Origin: Paenibacillus senegalimassiliensis | GTDB lineage: Bacteria; Bacillota; Bacilli; Paenibacillales; Paenibacillaceae | Direction of reading: 5' to 3' | NCBI RefSeq assembly: GCF_001486585.1 | Contig: NZ_LN909044.1 | Coordinates: 248,001 to 312,000, forward strand | Length of the DNA stretch: 64,000 bases | Shown: positions 16,274 to 24,855 of the stretch, one piece after another | How the letters are laid out: every line of letters begins with the position of its first letter | Position numbering within the stretch: position 1 is the stretch's first letter | The notes under the pieces: model-generated | What the model saw: the letters and a program-made list of their open reading frames with translations, nothing else | Told to the model about the DNA's origin: nothing | The model's database searches: none | Translations under genes and position numbers: made by a program

Positions 16274-16315
16274 TAATAAAAAAAGCATCCTCCGGCTAGA
16301 AAGCCGAAGAATGCT
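16274..16315 (-). terminator. Terminator of the pil operon
   Basis: On the minus strand the stem AAGCATTCTTCGGCT/AGCCGGAGGATGCTT, with two mismatched pairs and a TTCT-type loop, is followed by a run of T residues. It lies about 100 nt past pilO and ends the minus-strand pilus transcript. The next stretch, 16316-16413, also holds a degenerate match to the 23-nt palindrome unit at 16333-16355. Confidence 0.8.
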
Positions 16316-16413
16316 TGATAAAAACACGGTTTTTTGCAAGAAAATTCCTTATTAAAGGTTATCGGTGCCGAAAACCCGATTTTTTCAAATTCGTACCTAT
16401 ACTCGCATACTTG

Positions 16414-17103
16414 CTACTGGGATTGCTCTCTGTAAAATGCCACGAGTCCCAGAGATGAAGTCTCCTTCCCAGCAGCGTCAGTACCATACGTGAAGGACCT
16501 GACGATATAGAGGCGCTCCGTCTGCTGCAACCCTTTGGAGAAGGCCTTGACGGTTGCCGCCGCCCCCCGCAGGTTCACCTGTATTCGGACCGCAGATATG
16601 CCCGCCATGCCGATCACTTCATCATCAGGTAGCTTCGTCCCTGACACGGCAGCAGATAAATCGCTTGCTACACCATCCTCTGTCGAGAACGGCTCAATCA
16701 GAGCAAATCGCTCCAGGGCAAAGCCCTCCACTTCAGTTCCCGGCGACGCTGGTACGGTCGGTTCTTCGAATACGACTTCCTCCAGCTTCACGCCTGTAGC
16801 CGCAGCGGTAAGCTGTAATTCGAGCAAGATCGCCTCCTGCCCCGGAATGGCGGGCACAGCCGCGTCCCGCTTGGCGATATCAGGGGATGCCTGCTCACCA
16901 GCCACTGCTGCACGTCTGGCCAGCACAATCGCTTCGGTCTTCTGAAGGAACTCCCGGTCCTCGGCAAATTGCTGCTCCAGATTGGTGAACTCCGCAACTA
17001 CTGGTCGATATACGAAATAGTAAAATGAGCCTACTATCAGCATGACGATGGCCGCGGCCAGCACCCAGCGTCCTCCGGGAGCCATCTTCTGTTCTATATT
17101 CAA
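16414..17103 (-). CDS. pilO: Type IV pilus assembly protein PilO-like
   Basis: This 229-residue protein has a short cytoplasmic start, one membrane helix (about residues 13-33: WVLAAAIVMLIVGSFYYFVY), a coiled coil and a C-terminal ferredoxin-like domain. This is the PilO layout. PilO pairs with PilN in the alignment complex that connects the cytoplasmic ring to the pilus. It overlaps pilN by 4 nt and is the last gene of the minus-strand pil operon. Confidence 0.85.
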   Translation of the reverse strand: MNIEQKMAPGGRWVLAAAIVMLIVGSFYYFVYRPVVAEFTNLEQQFAEDREFLQKTEAIVLARRAAVAGEQASPDIAKRDAAVPAIPGQEAILLELQLTAAATGVKLEEVVFEEPTVPASPGTEVEGFALERFALIEPFSTEDGVASDLSAAVSGTKLPDDEVIGMAGISAVRIQVNLRGAAATVKAFSKGLQQTERLYIVRSFTYGTDAAGKETSSLGLVAFYREQSQ

Positions 17104-17648
17104 GGAGTCTCACCTGCCTGTTCCTCTATCGTCACCGGCAAAGCTGCCAGAGAGAACGTACCCACATATCCTCGTCCTGGTACTTCTACGAGAGAACGGA
17201 TGCTATCCCCGCCTGCACCCGCCTGTTCTCCAAGCGTAGATACATACACACTGGCTTCCTTCAATCCAGGAAAGAGACAGGTCCAGATCAGTCCGTCCTG
17301 ATCAAGCTGGACCGTCTCCAGCTTACCACCTGACTTCAAAGGGGATTGTAAGAGGTTCAGCAGCTTATTCAAATCAGGCCGCCGCTGCCGAAGCTCCTCC
17401 AGCAAGTTGGCATCAATAGGTCCTCCCCCAAGAGGGCCTATGGTTTGCAATTCCTGCTGATACGCTAGCTGCTGCTGCTCCATTTCGACCAGTGCCACGT
17501 TCAGTGAATTCGTCGCCTGACGGGTCACTACATATTCGTAGACAAAATATCCGCCAATCAGGACTCCCCCCAGCAGCAGCACCAGACCGAGTGCACGTCC
17601 TGACGAGGCAGGTCGTTCTTTGGGCGGCAGAAGGTTAATATCAATCAC
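17100..17648 (-). CDS. pilN: Type IV pilus assembly protein PilN-like
   Basis: This 182-residue protein begins MIDINLLPPKER, the conserved PilN tail (INLLP) that binds PilM in the cytoplasm. A membrane helix follows (about residues 20-41), then a coiled coil and a small extracellular domain. It overlaps both pilM and pilO by 4 nt, so PilM, PilN and PilO are probably made in step. Confidence 0.92.
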   Translation of the reverse strand: MIDINLLPPKERPASSGRALGLVLLLGGVLIGGYFVYEYVVTRQATNSLNVALVEMEQQQLAYQQELQTIGPLGGGPIDANLLEELRQRRPDLNKLLNLLQSPLKSGGKLETVQLDQDGLIWTCLFPGLKEASVYVSTLGEQAGAGGDSIRSLVEVPGRGYVGTFSLAALPVTIEEQAGETP

Positions 17649-18601
17649 CGGATATCAGCCCCTCTCATCGCTAGCCCAAGTGCAATGGCATAGCTATCAT
17701 GATCAGGCAGTTCAATTCCAGTGAAAAACGGGGTGAGATCCACTTCGGATACATCCGCCTGCGAGAAGGCTTCCTTCAAATGCCGAACAATCTCCGGCTT
17801 GTCCGGTACCGCTCCCACCACCACAATCCGTTGTACTCGCTCATGCCCTTCATGCAGTGTAAATTCATAAAAATTCATAATTCGCGTTACGGCGGATACG
17901 ATCTCCCCGTATCTCCATGTGCCCAGCTTCTCTCCAACAGCAGGCTCTAGTGGAAAGGTGCGGACAAAATCAGGAAGCTTGTGATGATAAGTGTAAACCT
18001 CCGCTTCCTTAGGCTTAAAGTGGATCGCCATCACATTATTGGATTCTCCAAGCAACTGCCGCTGCTGCAGGATGCGCGACAGCGCAATCGTGGACAAATC
18101 CACAGCTTCCGGGCGCATCCCTGCCTCCTCCAGCGCTTGAACCCACGCCTGGATAACCGGACGCGGCACAGCAGCTACAAAGGTCAAGAGTTCGTCATCC
18201 GAGCCTTCGCTCTCCAGCCAGTGATAATCAATGACCGGGTCCTCGAAGGGCAGACGGATGCTGCTCTCGATTTCCAGATCAGTGACGCGCCGTTGCTGTC
18301 TCTTCTTGACCTTAGGCACTGTCAATAAACGAATGAAGGACTGGGCTGTCGGTGCGGCGAGACAGACCTGCTTGCCAGCCAGCCCTCTCCGGTTAGCCCA
18401 ACGCTTTATCGTCTCCCCTAGCCCGGAGACATCAAGCAATCCATCCTCAGTCAGACCGGTGTCAATCGGCAGCAGACCCGCTCGCTCCACGGTACCGCGT
18501 TTTAAATTGTATTTTACATAACGAATGCCATCTTCATCGAGCGTAATTCCGATGTTGAAGGAGCGCCGTTTTAGTGAAAAATAACGTTTTGCAGATACCA
18601 A
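17645..18601 (-). CDS. pilM: Type IV pilus assembly protein PilM
   Basis: PilM is an actin-like cytoplasmic ATP-binding protein that holds PilN. It has 318 residues. The first motif, NIGITLDEDGIRYVKY, replaces the usual G(I/L)DIGS phosphate loop. Later motifs include PKVKKRQQRRVTDLEIESSIRLP and a C-terminal VVGA phosphate loop. The open frame extends upstream to 19129, but that part belongs to pilD in another role. The real start is TTG at 18601, 8 nt after AAAGGAG, and it overlaps the pilD end by 31 nt. Confidence 0.9.
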   Translation of the reverse strand: MVSAKRYFSLKRRSFNIGITLDEDGIRYVKYNLKRGTVERAGLLPIDTGLTEDGLLDVSGLGETIKRWANRRGLAGKQVCLAAPTAQSFIRLLTVPKVKKRQQRRVTDLEIESSIRLPFEDPVIDYHWLESEGSDDELLTFVAAVPRPVIQAWVQALEEAGMRPEAVDLSTIALSRILQQRQLLGESNNVMAIHFKPKEAEVYTYHHKLPDFVRTFPLEPAVGEKLGTWRYGEIVSAVTRIMNFYEFTLHEGHERVQRIVVVGAVPDKPEIVRHLKEAFSQADVSEVDLTPFFTGIELPDHDSYAIALGLAMRGADIR

Positions 18602-19129
18602 TGGATGATCTCCTTTCCGTACATGTATACCGTCAGCGCGCCCGCCGCCAGGCAGGGCCCGAACGCCAGAGTCTGCCCTTTGCTGCGGCGCCCCAGAGCA
18701 CGCTGCAGTAATCCAACTGCCGCCCCGGCGCTGCTGGCAAGAAACAAAGCAAGCAACACGCCGGGGAAGCCCAGCACCCAGCCGAGTACCGCGAGTAGCT
18801 TGACGTCGCCCATCCCCATCCCCCGCCCGGAGGTGAGGATGGCCAGCAGGAGCAGCACGCCCCCGCCGGTCAAAGCGCCCAGCGCGTGGTTCCACAGCTG
18901 CCTCTTCTACACCTCTGTATATGTTCGCTAATATGCGGAAGCCGTAGCGCGCGGGGACAAGGGCCTGACCTGCGGCGTCTCCCTCGCCGAAGGTCGGTGT
19001 AGCCGGGCTGCCGTCCTTGATCGGCAGCCCACGCCTCGCTACAAGGTGGCGGCCGTAGCGCGCCAACCCCGGGCCAAGCAATAAGCCGGCGACTGCGTTA
19101 GCCGCCGTCAGAAGCGCGCTCGCCGCCAT
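18571..19129 (-). pseudogene. pilD: Prepilin peptidase PilD, disrupted by internal deletion
   Basis: The C-terminal half (18571 to about 18897) is clearly an A24 prepilin peptidase: LGALTGGGVLLLLAILTSG, the catalytic Asp in GMGMGDVKLL, and two to three more helices. The N-terminal part (19129 to about 18925) is in a different frame: LLTAANAVAGLLLGPGLARY and onward to RYGFRILAN. The two are joined by about 25 nt that fit neither frame, with a stop in the C-terminal frame. Roughly 70 residues, including the first catalytic Asp, are absent by comparison with family length. The start ATG overlaps the pilA stop (TAATG). If real, the cell needs another peptidase to process PilA. An assembly error is possible. 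The breakpoint holds a 19-nt sequence also found at 14725-14743. Confidence 0.8.
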
Positions 19130-19578
19130 TATTTACCGGCGTTCCCGCCCTTGCCCGCTCTCAATTCGGCGGCAGTGTAGCTGACTGTATCCCCACCCTG
19201 CACCACCAGGGTTACAACCGTTCCAGTACCGCTCAAGTTATCCAAATTCACGGAAGTCGAACCGGCCAGCGGGCTATCCGTCTTAGGATCGGTAGTCCCA
19301 GTTTGCATATAATTCTCAGCTTGCAGATCAGCCAAGGTGTGTGTGCCTTGAATAACGCCATTTTGCTGTGCGATGGATCTAAGCTTCGCCGCCTCCATGA
19401 TTTGGTTCGCGGTCGCCGTGCGGGCATTTGCACGCGTATCGTTTAACAACCCGGTAATAATCGGCACGGCAATCGCCGCGATTACCCCGATAATTACAAT
19501 GACGGCCAACAATTCGATTAAGGTAATCCCTTTTTCTTCTTCACGTAAACGTTGAATTCTTTTCATTACTAAAGTCAT
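19129..19578 (-). CDS. pilA: Type IV major pilin PilA
   Basis: This 149-residue prepilin has a class III signal peptide. The short basic leader ends EEEKG, cleavage is expected before ITLIELLAVIVIIGVIAAIAV, and Glu5 of the mature chain is present. The N-terminal helix is followed by a small globular domain. The start at 19578 has AGGAGG 10 nt upstream. The gene lies between pilC and pilD in the assembly operon, which favours a major pilin role. Competence-pilus pilins look similar, but the neighbours (PilT, PilMNO) indicate a true type IV pilus. Confidence 0.9.
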   Translation of the reverse strand: MTLVMKRIQRLREEEKGITLIELLAVIVIIGVIAAIAVPIITGLLNDTRANARTATANQIMEAAKLRSIAQQNGVIQGTHTLADLQAENYMQTGTTDPKTDSPLAGSTSVNLDNLSGTGTVVTLVVQGGDTVSYTAAELRAGKGGNAGK

Positions 19579-19602
19579 AATTCATTAACCTCCTAAAATT
19601 TT

Positions 19603-20811
19603 TTAACTAATGTTGCGGTATAAGCTCAGCATCGGAATCATGATGGAAGCCATGATGAAGCCGACGACTCCGGCCAGAATCAGAATCATGACCGGCTCAA
19701 TCAGTTGTTTTAATTTGTCCACCGTGTTCTCGACATCCCGCTCGTAGAAATCCGCCACCTTGCCCAGCATAGCATCGAGTGAACCCGTCTCCTCACCGAC
19801 TCGAATCATTTGCGTAACCAAGGGTGGGAACACCCAGGATTGCCGCAGCGGCTCAGATAATGGACGCCCTTGGCGCAGCGAGGACTGGCATTCACGCAGC
19901 GTAACCCCGATGACTCGGTTGCCCACCGCCTTCTCCACGATCGCCAAGGCTTGAAGCACCGGTACGGCACTGGCGAACAGGGAAGACAGGGTCCGTGTCA
20001 TCTGCGCGATAGCACTCTTCCGATTGAGTATTCCGAAAACCGGGGCCTTAAGCTTGATATAGTCCCAAGCGTAGGCTCCTCGCTCCCAGCGTAGCAGCAG
20101 GTAGATAGCGGCGATGAACGCCAGTGCGCCCATCAACCAGACCCCTCCATGCTGCTCCACGCTTTGGCTAAGCGTAAGTGTGAACTGGGTAATGGCTGGT
20201 AAATCCCCGCCAAGCTCAGCAAACATGGACTGAAACCGGGGAATCATAAATTTCAGCAAGAACACAATGACCAGCACCGCCATAATCGCTACAATTAATG
20301 GGTAGGTCATCGCTGATTTTACTTTTTCCCGGGTCACATGCGCTTTCTCAAAATAGATAGCTAATCGTTCAAGCGATTCTTCCATCCCGCCTGACTCTTC
20401 TCCGGCATGAACCATATGGACGAAGATCGAGGGAAAGATACGCGGATAAGCGGAGACGGCTACAGAGAATGCACTCCCCTTCCGCAGCTCGGAGGCAATC
20501 TCCGACAACGTCTTTTGCAGTGCCTTGCTCTCCGACTGCTCCGCCAGAATCGCCGTAGCCTCCACAATGGAAATGCCCGCCTTGATCATGGTGGCGAATT
20601 GGCGGCAGAACACAGCGAACTGTTCATTTTTAACCGGGCGTCCAATATAAAAATCTTTATTCCATACGGTCTCGCGCTTCTCGCGAAGCCCCGTTACGAT
20701 TAATTGCTGCCTCTTCAGTTCGGCCAGGGCAGTCGCCCTGTCAGGAGCCTGCAATTGACCACGCCGGGCCTTGCCTCCGCTCTCCCTACCCTGATATACG
20801 TACTGCGGCAT
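19603..20811 (-). CDS. pilC: Type IV pilus platform protein PilC
   Basis: This 402-residue inner-membrane platform protein has two GspF domains, each followed by one or two helices. The sequence starts MPQYVYQGRESGGKARRG. Each domain has the family pattern FCRQFATMIKAGISIVEA (first) and MTRTLSSLFASAVPVLQAL (second), followed by EESGG and EETGS motifs. PilC transmits ATPase motion to the growing pilus. It lies between pilT (31-nt gap) and pilA (24-nt gap). Confidence 0.95.
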   Translation of the reverse strand: MPQYVYQGRESGGKARRGQLQAPDRATALAELKRQQLIVTGLREKRETVWNKDFYIGRPVKNEQFAVFCRQFATMIKAGISIVEATAILAEQSESKALQKTLSEIASELRKGSAFSVAVSAYPRIFPSIFVHMVHAGEESGGMEESLERLAIYFEKAHVTREKVKSAMTYPLIVAIMAVLVIVFLLKFMIPRFQSMFAELGGDLPAITQFTLTLSQSVEQHGGVWLMGALAFIAAIYLLLRWERGAYAWDYIKLKAPVFGILNRKSAIAQMTRTLSSLFASAVPVLQALAIVEKAVGNRVIGVTLRECQSSLRQGRPLSEPLRQSWVFPPLVTQMIRVGEETGSLDAMLGKVADFYERDVENTVDKLKQLIEPVMILILAGVVGFIMASIMIPMLSLYRNIS

Positions 20812-20842
20812 TCAACATCTGTCCTTCCGCTTATCACATCTC

Positions 20843-21895
20843 TTATTCGGTTAAATACAACCGGGCCGCAGCTTCGTCCACGACTTCCCGTTGCAGCAAG
20901 TCTCGCAGACTCATCTCCAGGGTGTGCATGCCCAACTGATAGTTGGTCTGCATGACGCTTTTGATCTGATGCACCTTCTCCGATCGGATCAAATTGGCGA
21001 CAGCCGGCGGGTTGAGCAGCACCTCCGTTGCACATATCCGTCCCTTGCCCCCGCGTGTGGGCAGCAAGCGCTGCGAAAGAATCACCAGCAACACCGAGGC
21101 CAATTGAATGCGGATCTGCGCCTGCTGGGATGGAGGAAAAGCATCGATAATCCGGTCAATCGTCTGCGGGGCATCAGCCGTGTGAAGGGTCGCCAGTACG
21201 AGGTGTCCCGTCTCTGCGGCAGTAATGGCCGTTCGAATGGTCTCCGGATCGCGCATCTCTCCGACCATAATAATGTCCGGGTCCTGACGGAGAGCTGCAC
21301 GCAGACCATTGTCGAACGACTGGGTATCCAGACCAACCTCCCGCTGATTAATCATCGATTTGTCATGGCGGTGCAAATATTCAATCGGGTCCTCCAGGGT
21401 CACAATATGCTTGCGCTCCGTGTGGTTAATATGATCAATAAGCGAAGCCAAGGTCGTGGACTTGCCGCTGCCGGTAGGACCGGTAACGAGAAAAAGCCCC
21501 TGTGGCTTCTGTGCTAGCTTAAGAAGAACGTGAGGCAAATTCAACGTGGCAAAATCCGGCACTGAGGGCGATATGACGCGGGCCGCAATGCTAATGGAAC
21601 CTCGTTGCCTGAATACATTGATGCGAAATCTTGAAATTCCGGGTACACCGTAAGAAAAATCAAGTTCGCCTTTTTCCATAAATTTTTCATATTGCGATTC
21701 ATTCAGCAGCTCCTGGACGATTTGCTCCAGCTCGGAGGCTGGCAAGGCTGCTTCATCCAGTGGCTGCAGGGCCCCGTCGATGCGCAGCACCGGCGGCGAA
21801 TTAACGGTGACGTGCAGATCAGACGCCCCCGAAGCGAACGCCTTCTCCAACAGTCCGATAAACATTTTATAAGCTGTAAGGTTGTCCCGACTCAT
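20843..21895 (-). CDS. pilT: Twitching motility retraction ATPase PilT
   Basis: This 350-residue hexameric secretion ATPase drives pilus retraction. Visible motifs are Walker [11 protein letters not shown], the Asp box around EDPIEYLH, Walker [10 protein letters not shown] and the His box LATLHTAD. The N-terminal PAS-like domain is typical of PilT. It overlaps pilB by 4 nt. Having PilT points to a retractile pilus and surface motility or DNA uptake, not only secretion. Confidence 0.95.
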   Translation of the reverse strand: MSRDNLTAYKMFIGLLEKAFASGASDLHVTVNSPPVLRIDGALQPLDEAALPASELEQIVQELLNESQYEKFMEKGELDFSYGVPGISRFRINVFRQRGSISIAARVISPSVPDFATLNLPHVLLKLAQKPQGLFLVTGPTGSGKSTTLASLIDHINHTERKHIVTLEDPIEYLHRHDKSMINQREVGLDTQSFDNGLRAALRQDPDIIMVGEMRDPETIRTAITAAETGHLVLATLHTADAPQTIDRIIDAFPPSQQAQIRIQLASVLLVILSQRLLPTRGGKGRICATEVLLNPPAVANLIRSEKVHQIKSVMQTNYQLGMHTLEMSLRDLLQREVVDEAAARLYLTE

Positions 21896-23571
21896 CGCTC
21901 CTCCTCTTCTACTTCCCGAATGATTTCCTGTAAGGTAGTTTGTCCTTCCAACACCTTTTGAATTCCATCCGCAAATAGAGAGGTCATTCCCTCCGCTTTG
22001 GCCAAGGCTCGAAGCTCATGAATCGACTGCCCGTGAGCGATAGCCGAACGCAGCTCATCGCTGATTAGCAACGCTTCGTGCACCGCCATCCGGCCACGAT
22101 AGCCGCTCTTCCCGCAAGTCCCGCAGCCTGTGCCGTGATAAAGCTTGTCCGCTTTTAGCCCCAGCCGCTCCAAATAAAGCTGCTCCTGCACATCCGGCGT
22201 ATACGAAGTCTTGCAATCGGGGCAAACGCAGCGTACCAGCCGCTGAGCTACGATTCCGACCACCGAGGAGGCGATCAGATAAGGCTCGATGCCCATATCA
22301 CGCAAGCGCACGACAGTGCTTACTGCATCGTTGGTATGCAGCGTGGAGAAGACAAGATGGCCTGTGAGCGACGCTCGCACAGCAATCTCAGCCGTCTCCA
22401 GATCGCGAATTTCACCGACCATCACGATGTTAGGGTCCTGACGCAGGATGGACCGCAGCCCTTTGGCGAAGGTTAACCCCGCCGCCGGATGGACCTGCAT
22501 CTGGTTAATGCCGTCTAGCATATATTCCACCGGATCTTCCACGGTGATAATGTTCATTTCCTCCCGATTCACGTGCTGAAGCGCGGAGTAGAGGGTTGTT
22601 GTCTTACCGCTGCCCGTAGGCCCTGTCAACAATACCATGCCATGCCGCTTCTCGATCATTCGCTTGAAGAGGCCTAACGTGTGTCCGGTCATGCCCAGCT
22701 TGTCCAGCCCCTTGACGCCTCCGGCAAGATCGAGCAATCTCATTACGATCTTCTCTCCGTGCACCGTAGGAAGGGTAGACAAGCGAATATCGATGGGCTT
22801 GCCGTCCACCGATAGCTTGATTCGGCCATCCTGCGGCAGCCTTCTCTCTGCGATGTTCAGGTTGCCCAAAATCTTCAGCCTAGCCGTTATGACGCCCTGC
22901 ATCGATTTGGGAATCGAACGCTCGCTTCGCAGCCGACCGTCGATGCGGTAACGAATCGTTAGTTCACTGTCCGTAGGGTCAACGTGAATATCACTGGCCC
23001 CCATACGTACAGCTTGCTCAATCATCTGCTGAACCAGCCGGACTACTGGAGAATCCTCGCCCAGATTGACGACATCTTCACCGTCTGTCTGCACGCTGCC
23101 TTCCGCCAGATCCTTGATCATATCGTTCATGGAACCCTGCAACCCGTACAATCTGGCAATCCCCCGCTGCAACTCGCCGCGGGAAATGATAGCCGGCTCG
23201 ATGGTAAAACCCGTGCTCATTCTCAGATCGTCGATGATAAACAAGTCGAGTGGATCGGTCATCGCCACCATCAGCTTCCGCCCCTCCATACGAATAGGCA
23301 GAACCTGGTAACGCTTCGCCATTTGCTCCGGGATGACCTGGCTTAATTTGGCATCGACCTGAAATCTTGACAAAGTAACATGCGGAATGCCAAGCTGAAA
23401 TTCCAACACCTCGATGAGCTGATGCTCTGTCAGAGCGCCTTGCGTCAGCAATACGTCACCGAGTTTTTTTCGGGTGCGTTGCTGTTCCTCCAGAGCCATT
23501 TGCAGTTCCTGCTCCGATATCATTCCGGATTCCAGTAGAAGTTCACCTAATCTCTTCTTGATCGTGTACAC
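21892..23571 (-). CDS. pilB: Type IV pilus extension ATPase PilB
   Basis: This 559-residue assembly ATPase has an N-terminal MshEN domain (about residues 1-150: [21 protein letters not shown]), which in some homologues binds c-di-GMP. The catalytic domain follows, with Walker [12 protein letters not shown], Asp box EDPVEYML, Walker [11 protein letters not shown] and a four-Cys zinc site (CPDC and CGTC). The start is GTG, just after GAGGTG. It is the first gene of the minus-strand pil operon, and its promoter should lie in 23572-23867. Confidence 0.95.
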   Translation of the reverse strand: MYTIKKRLGELLLESGMISEQELQMALEEQQRTRKKLGDVLLTQGALTEHQLIEVLEFQLGIPHVTLSRFQVDAKLSQVIPEQMAKRYQVLPIRMEGRKLMVAMTDPLDLFIIDDLRMSTGFTIEPAIISRGELQRGIARLYGLQGSMNDMIKDLAEGSVQTDGEDVVNLGEDSPVVRLVQQMIEQAVRMGASDIHVDPTDSELTIRYRIDGRLRSERSIPKSMQGVITARLKILGNLNIAERRLPQDGRIKLSVDGKPIDIRLSTLPTVHGEKIVMRLLDLAGGVKGLDKLGMTGHTLGLFKRMIEKRHGMVLLTGPTGSGKTTTLYSALQHVNREEMNIITVEDPVEYMLDGINQMQVHPAAGLTFAKGLRSILRQDPNIVMVGEIRDLETAEIAVRASLTGHLVFSTLHTNDAVSTVVRLRDMGIEPYLIASSVVGIVAQRLVRCVCPDCKTSYTPDVQEQLYLERLGLKADKLYHGTGCGTCGKSGYRGRMAVHEALLISDELRSAIAHGQSIHELRALAKAEGMTSLFADGIQKVLEGQTTLQEIIREVEEEER

Positions 23572-23867
23572 AGTTCACCTCTCATCCCGTTGGCATTTTT
23601 GCAACTTCCCAGTTTGACTTTTTTGCGTTGAAGGCTGATTATATATATAGTTCTTTAGAACCAATGTCTACAGCGCTTATCATTGTACAATACGGTGTCA
23701 CATAATACCAACGCGCCGCAGCACATAAACGATTATATACCTTTCGTTCAGGCGGCGCCATTCCTTTTTATAGTAAAATATACCTAGTCACCATAACTCG
23801 ACACAACTCGCCATCAAATAACACAAATCCGCTATTTCCCAACCTATTTGAAAGCGAGAGGATTCTC
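23572..23867. other. Divergent promoter region of the pil locus
   Basis: This 296-nt stretch between pilB (minus) and the first minor pilin gene (plus) is A/T-rich and has no gene. It has GTTCT-TT-AGAAC near 23651-23662, and TATA-rich stretches near 23640, 23730 and 23770. I see no promoter strong enough to name. It must hold the start sites of both pilus transcripts. Confidence 0.4.
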
Positions 23868-24356
23868 TTGAAGGATGCCCAAAAACGTAAAAAACCTTCC
23901 CTTCGACAAGCCCTGCATCGGGAAGAAGGGCTGACGCTTATCGAAATTGCTGTGGCCTTGGTGATTCTCTCCATCGTCAGTCTGTTCCTCCTGTCCTTCT
24001 TTACGAATAGCGCCTCGCAAAGCAAACTGACGAATCAACGGTTGTCTGCCGGTCACTTGGCCAACGCCAGATTGCACGAAGTCCAGTCTTTGCCCTTCTC
24101 AGAATTGCAAGCCAGAGCCACATGTAGTCAGGGCTCACTTCCTGATCAGAGCCAGGACATCTATCTGCTGAAGACCGAGGTTTGCAGCAGTAGTTCTAAA
24201 TATACGGCCAATCCGGATATTTTGTACATATCCGTAACGGCCTATTGGCTACCCGCGCGCCCGGGACAAAGTACAGAATTTAGGCATAAAGTCTCCGTTA
24301 CAGGCGCGGTCAAGAAGGACTATGCCTTATCAGGGAATGGAGGGAACGAGGAATGA
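23868..24356 (+). CDS. Minor pilin-like protein with class III signal
   Basis: This 162-residue protein has a prepilin signal: basic leader HREEG, cleavage before LTLIEIAVALVILSIVSLFLL, with Glu at mature position 5. The rest is a small domain with two Cys (residues 85 and 104) that could form a disulfide. It resembles PilV/PilW-type initiation pilins by position and size, but I cannot assign the exact type. The start is TTG at 23868 with AGAGGA upstream. It overlaps the next gene by 4 nt, and three such genes form the plus-strand operon. Confidence 0.8.
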   Translation: MKDAQKRKKPSLRQALHREEGLTLIEIAVALVILSIVSLFLLSFFTNSASQSKLTNQRLSAGHLANARLHEVQSLPFSELQARATCSQGSLPDQSQDIYLLKTEVCSSSSKYTANPDILYISVTAYWLPARPGQSTEFRHKVSVTGAVKKDYALSGNGGNEE

Positions 24357-24844
24357 AGACACGTTGGCAGTTCGCTTCACGGGAAGAGGGAATTACCCTG
24401 GTTGAGCTACTTGCCGTTCTCGTCTTGGCCGGTTTGTTAACCCTTCTTGTCTCCAGCGTGCTTAGTTCCTCCTTCTTTGCCCTGGATCGCATCACCCGGG
24501 AAACGCAACTACGCAATGAGGCCGTTACATTAAGCTCGGCTTTGCAGATCAAACTAAAGAACACCGTATCGGTGGGCGGGACAAGCTCCGGCAACTTCAC
24601 TCAATTCCAAGCCGAGTTGGCCACAGATCCGCTGACGGAAGCAACACGCCCGATTCACATTAGCCTGGACGGGGATCGCCTGAGCATCGATGGCGTTCCC
24701 TTTAGCAAGGACACTCTTAGCTTGAGTGGCACTTACTTTACCAAGGGCGCAAGCGATTTACAATTGCATTTGAAAGTCGCTTTGGCTGGTGAGCCCAACG
24801 TAGAACCTATTTATCTCTTCGTTTCTATTAAACTGTTATCGTGA
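24353..24844 (+). CDS. Minor pilin-like protein with class III signal
   Basis: This is a 163-residue protein. The leader ends SREEG, and cleavage is expected before ITLVELLAVLVLAGLLTLLVSSVL, with Glu at position 5. The ATG overlaps the stop of the previous gene, with GGAGGGAACGAG before it. The C-terminal domain is Ser/Thr-rich with beta-strand character (PIHISLDGDRLSIDG). It is likely a PilW-like minor pilin in the tip complex; exact assignment is uncertain. Confidence 0.78.
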   Translation: MKTRWQFASREEGITLVELLAVLVLAGLLTLLVSSVLSSSFFALDRITRETQLRNEAVTLSSALQIKLKNTVSVGGTSSGNFTQFQAELATDPLTEATRPIHISLDGDRLSIDGVPFSKDTLSLSGTYFTKGASDLQLHLKVALAGEPNVEPIYLFVSIKLLS

Positions 24845-24855
24845 GGTGTAAGACC

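Noticed and set aside
18916..18934. LexA box from the GAACATA sequence in the pilD join
   Set aside because: Only one half-site (CGAAC) is present; the second half needed for LexA is missing.
18602..19129. A long PilM of 494 residues starting at 19129
   Set aside because: The first 176 codons are the prepilin peptidase region read partly out of frame, with Arg/Gly-rich nonsense. A TTG start with a strong ribosome site at 18601 gives a normal PilM.
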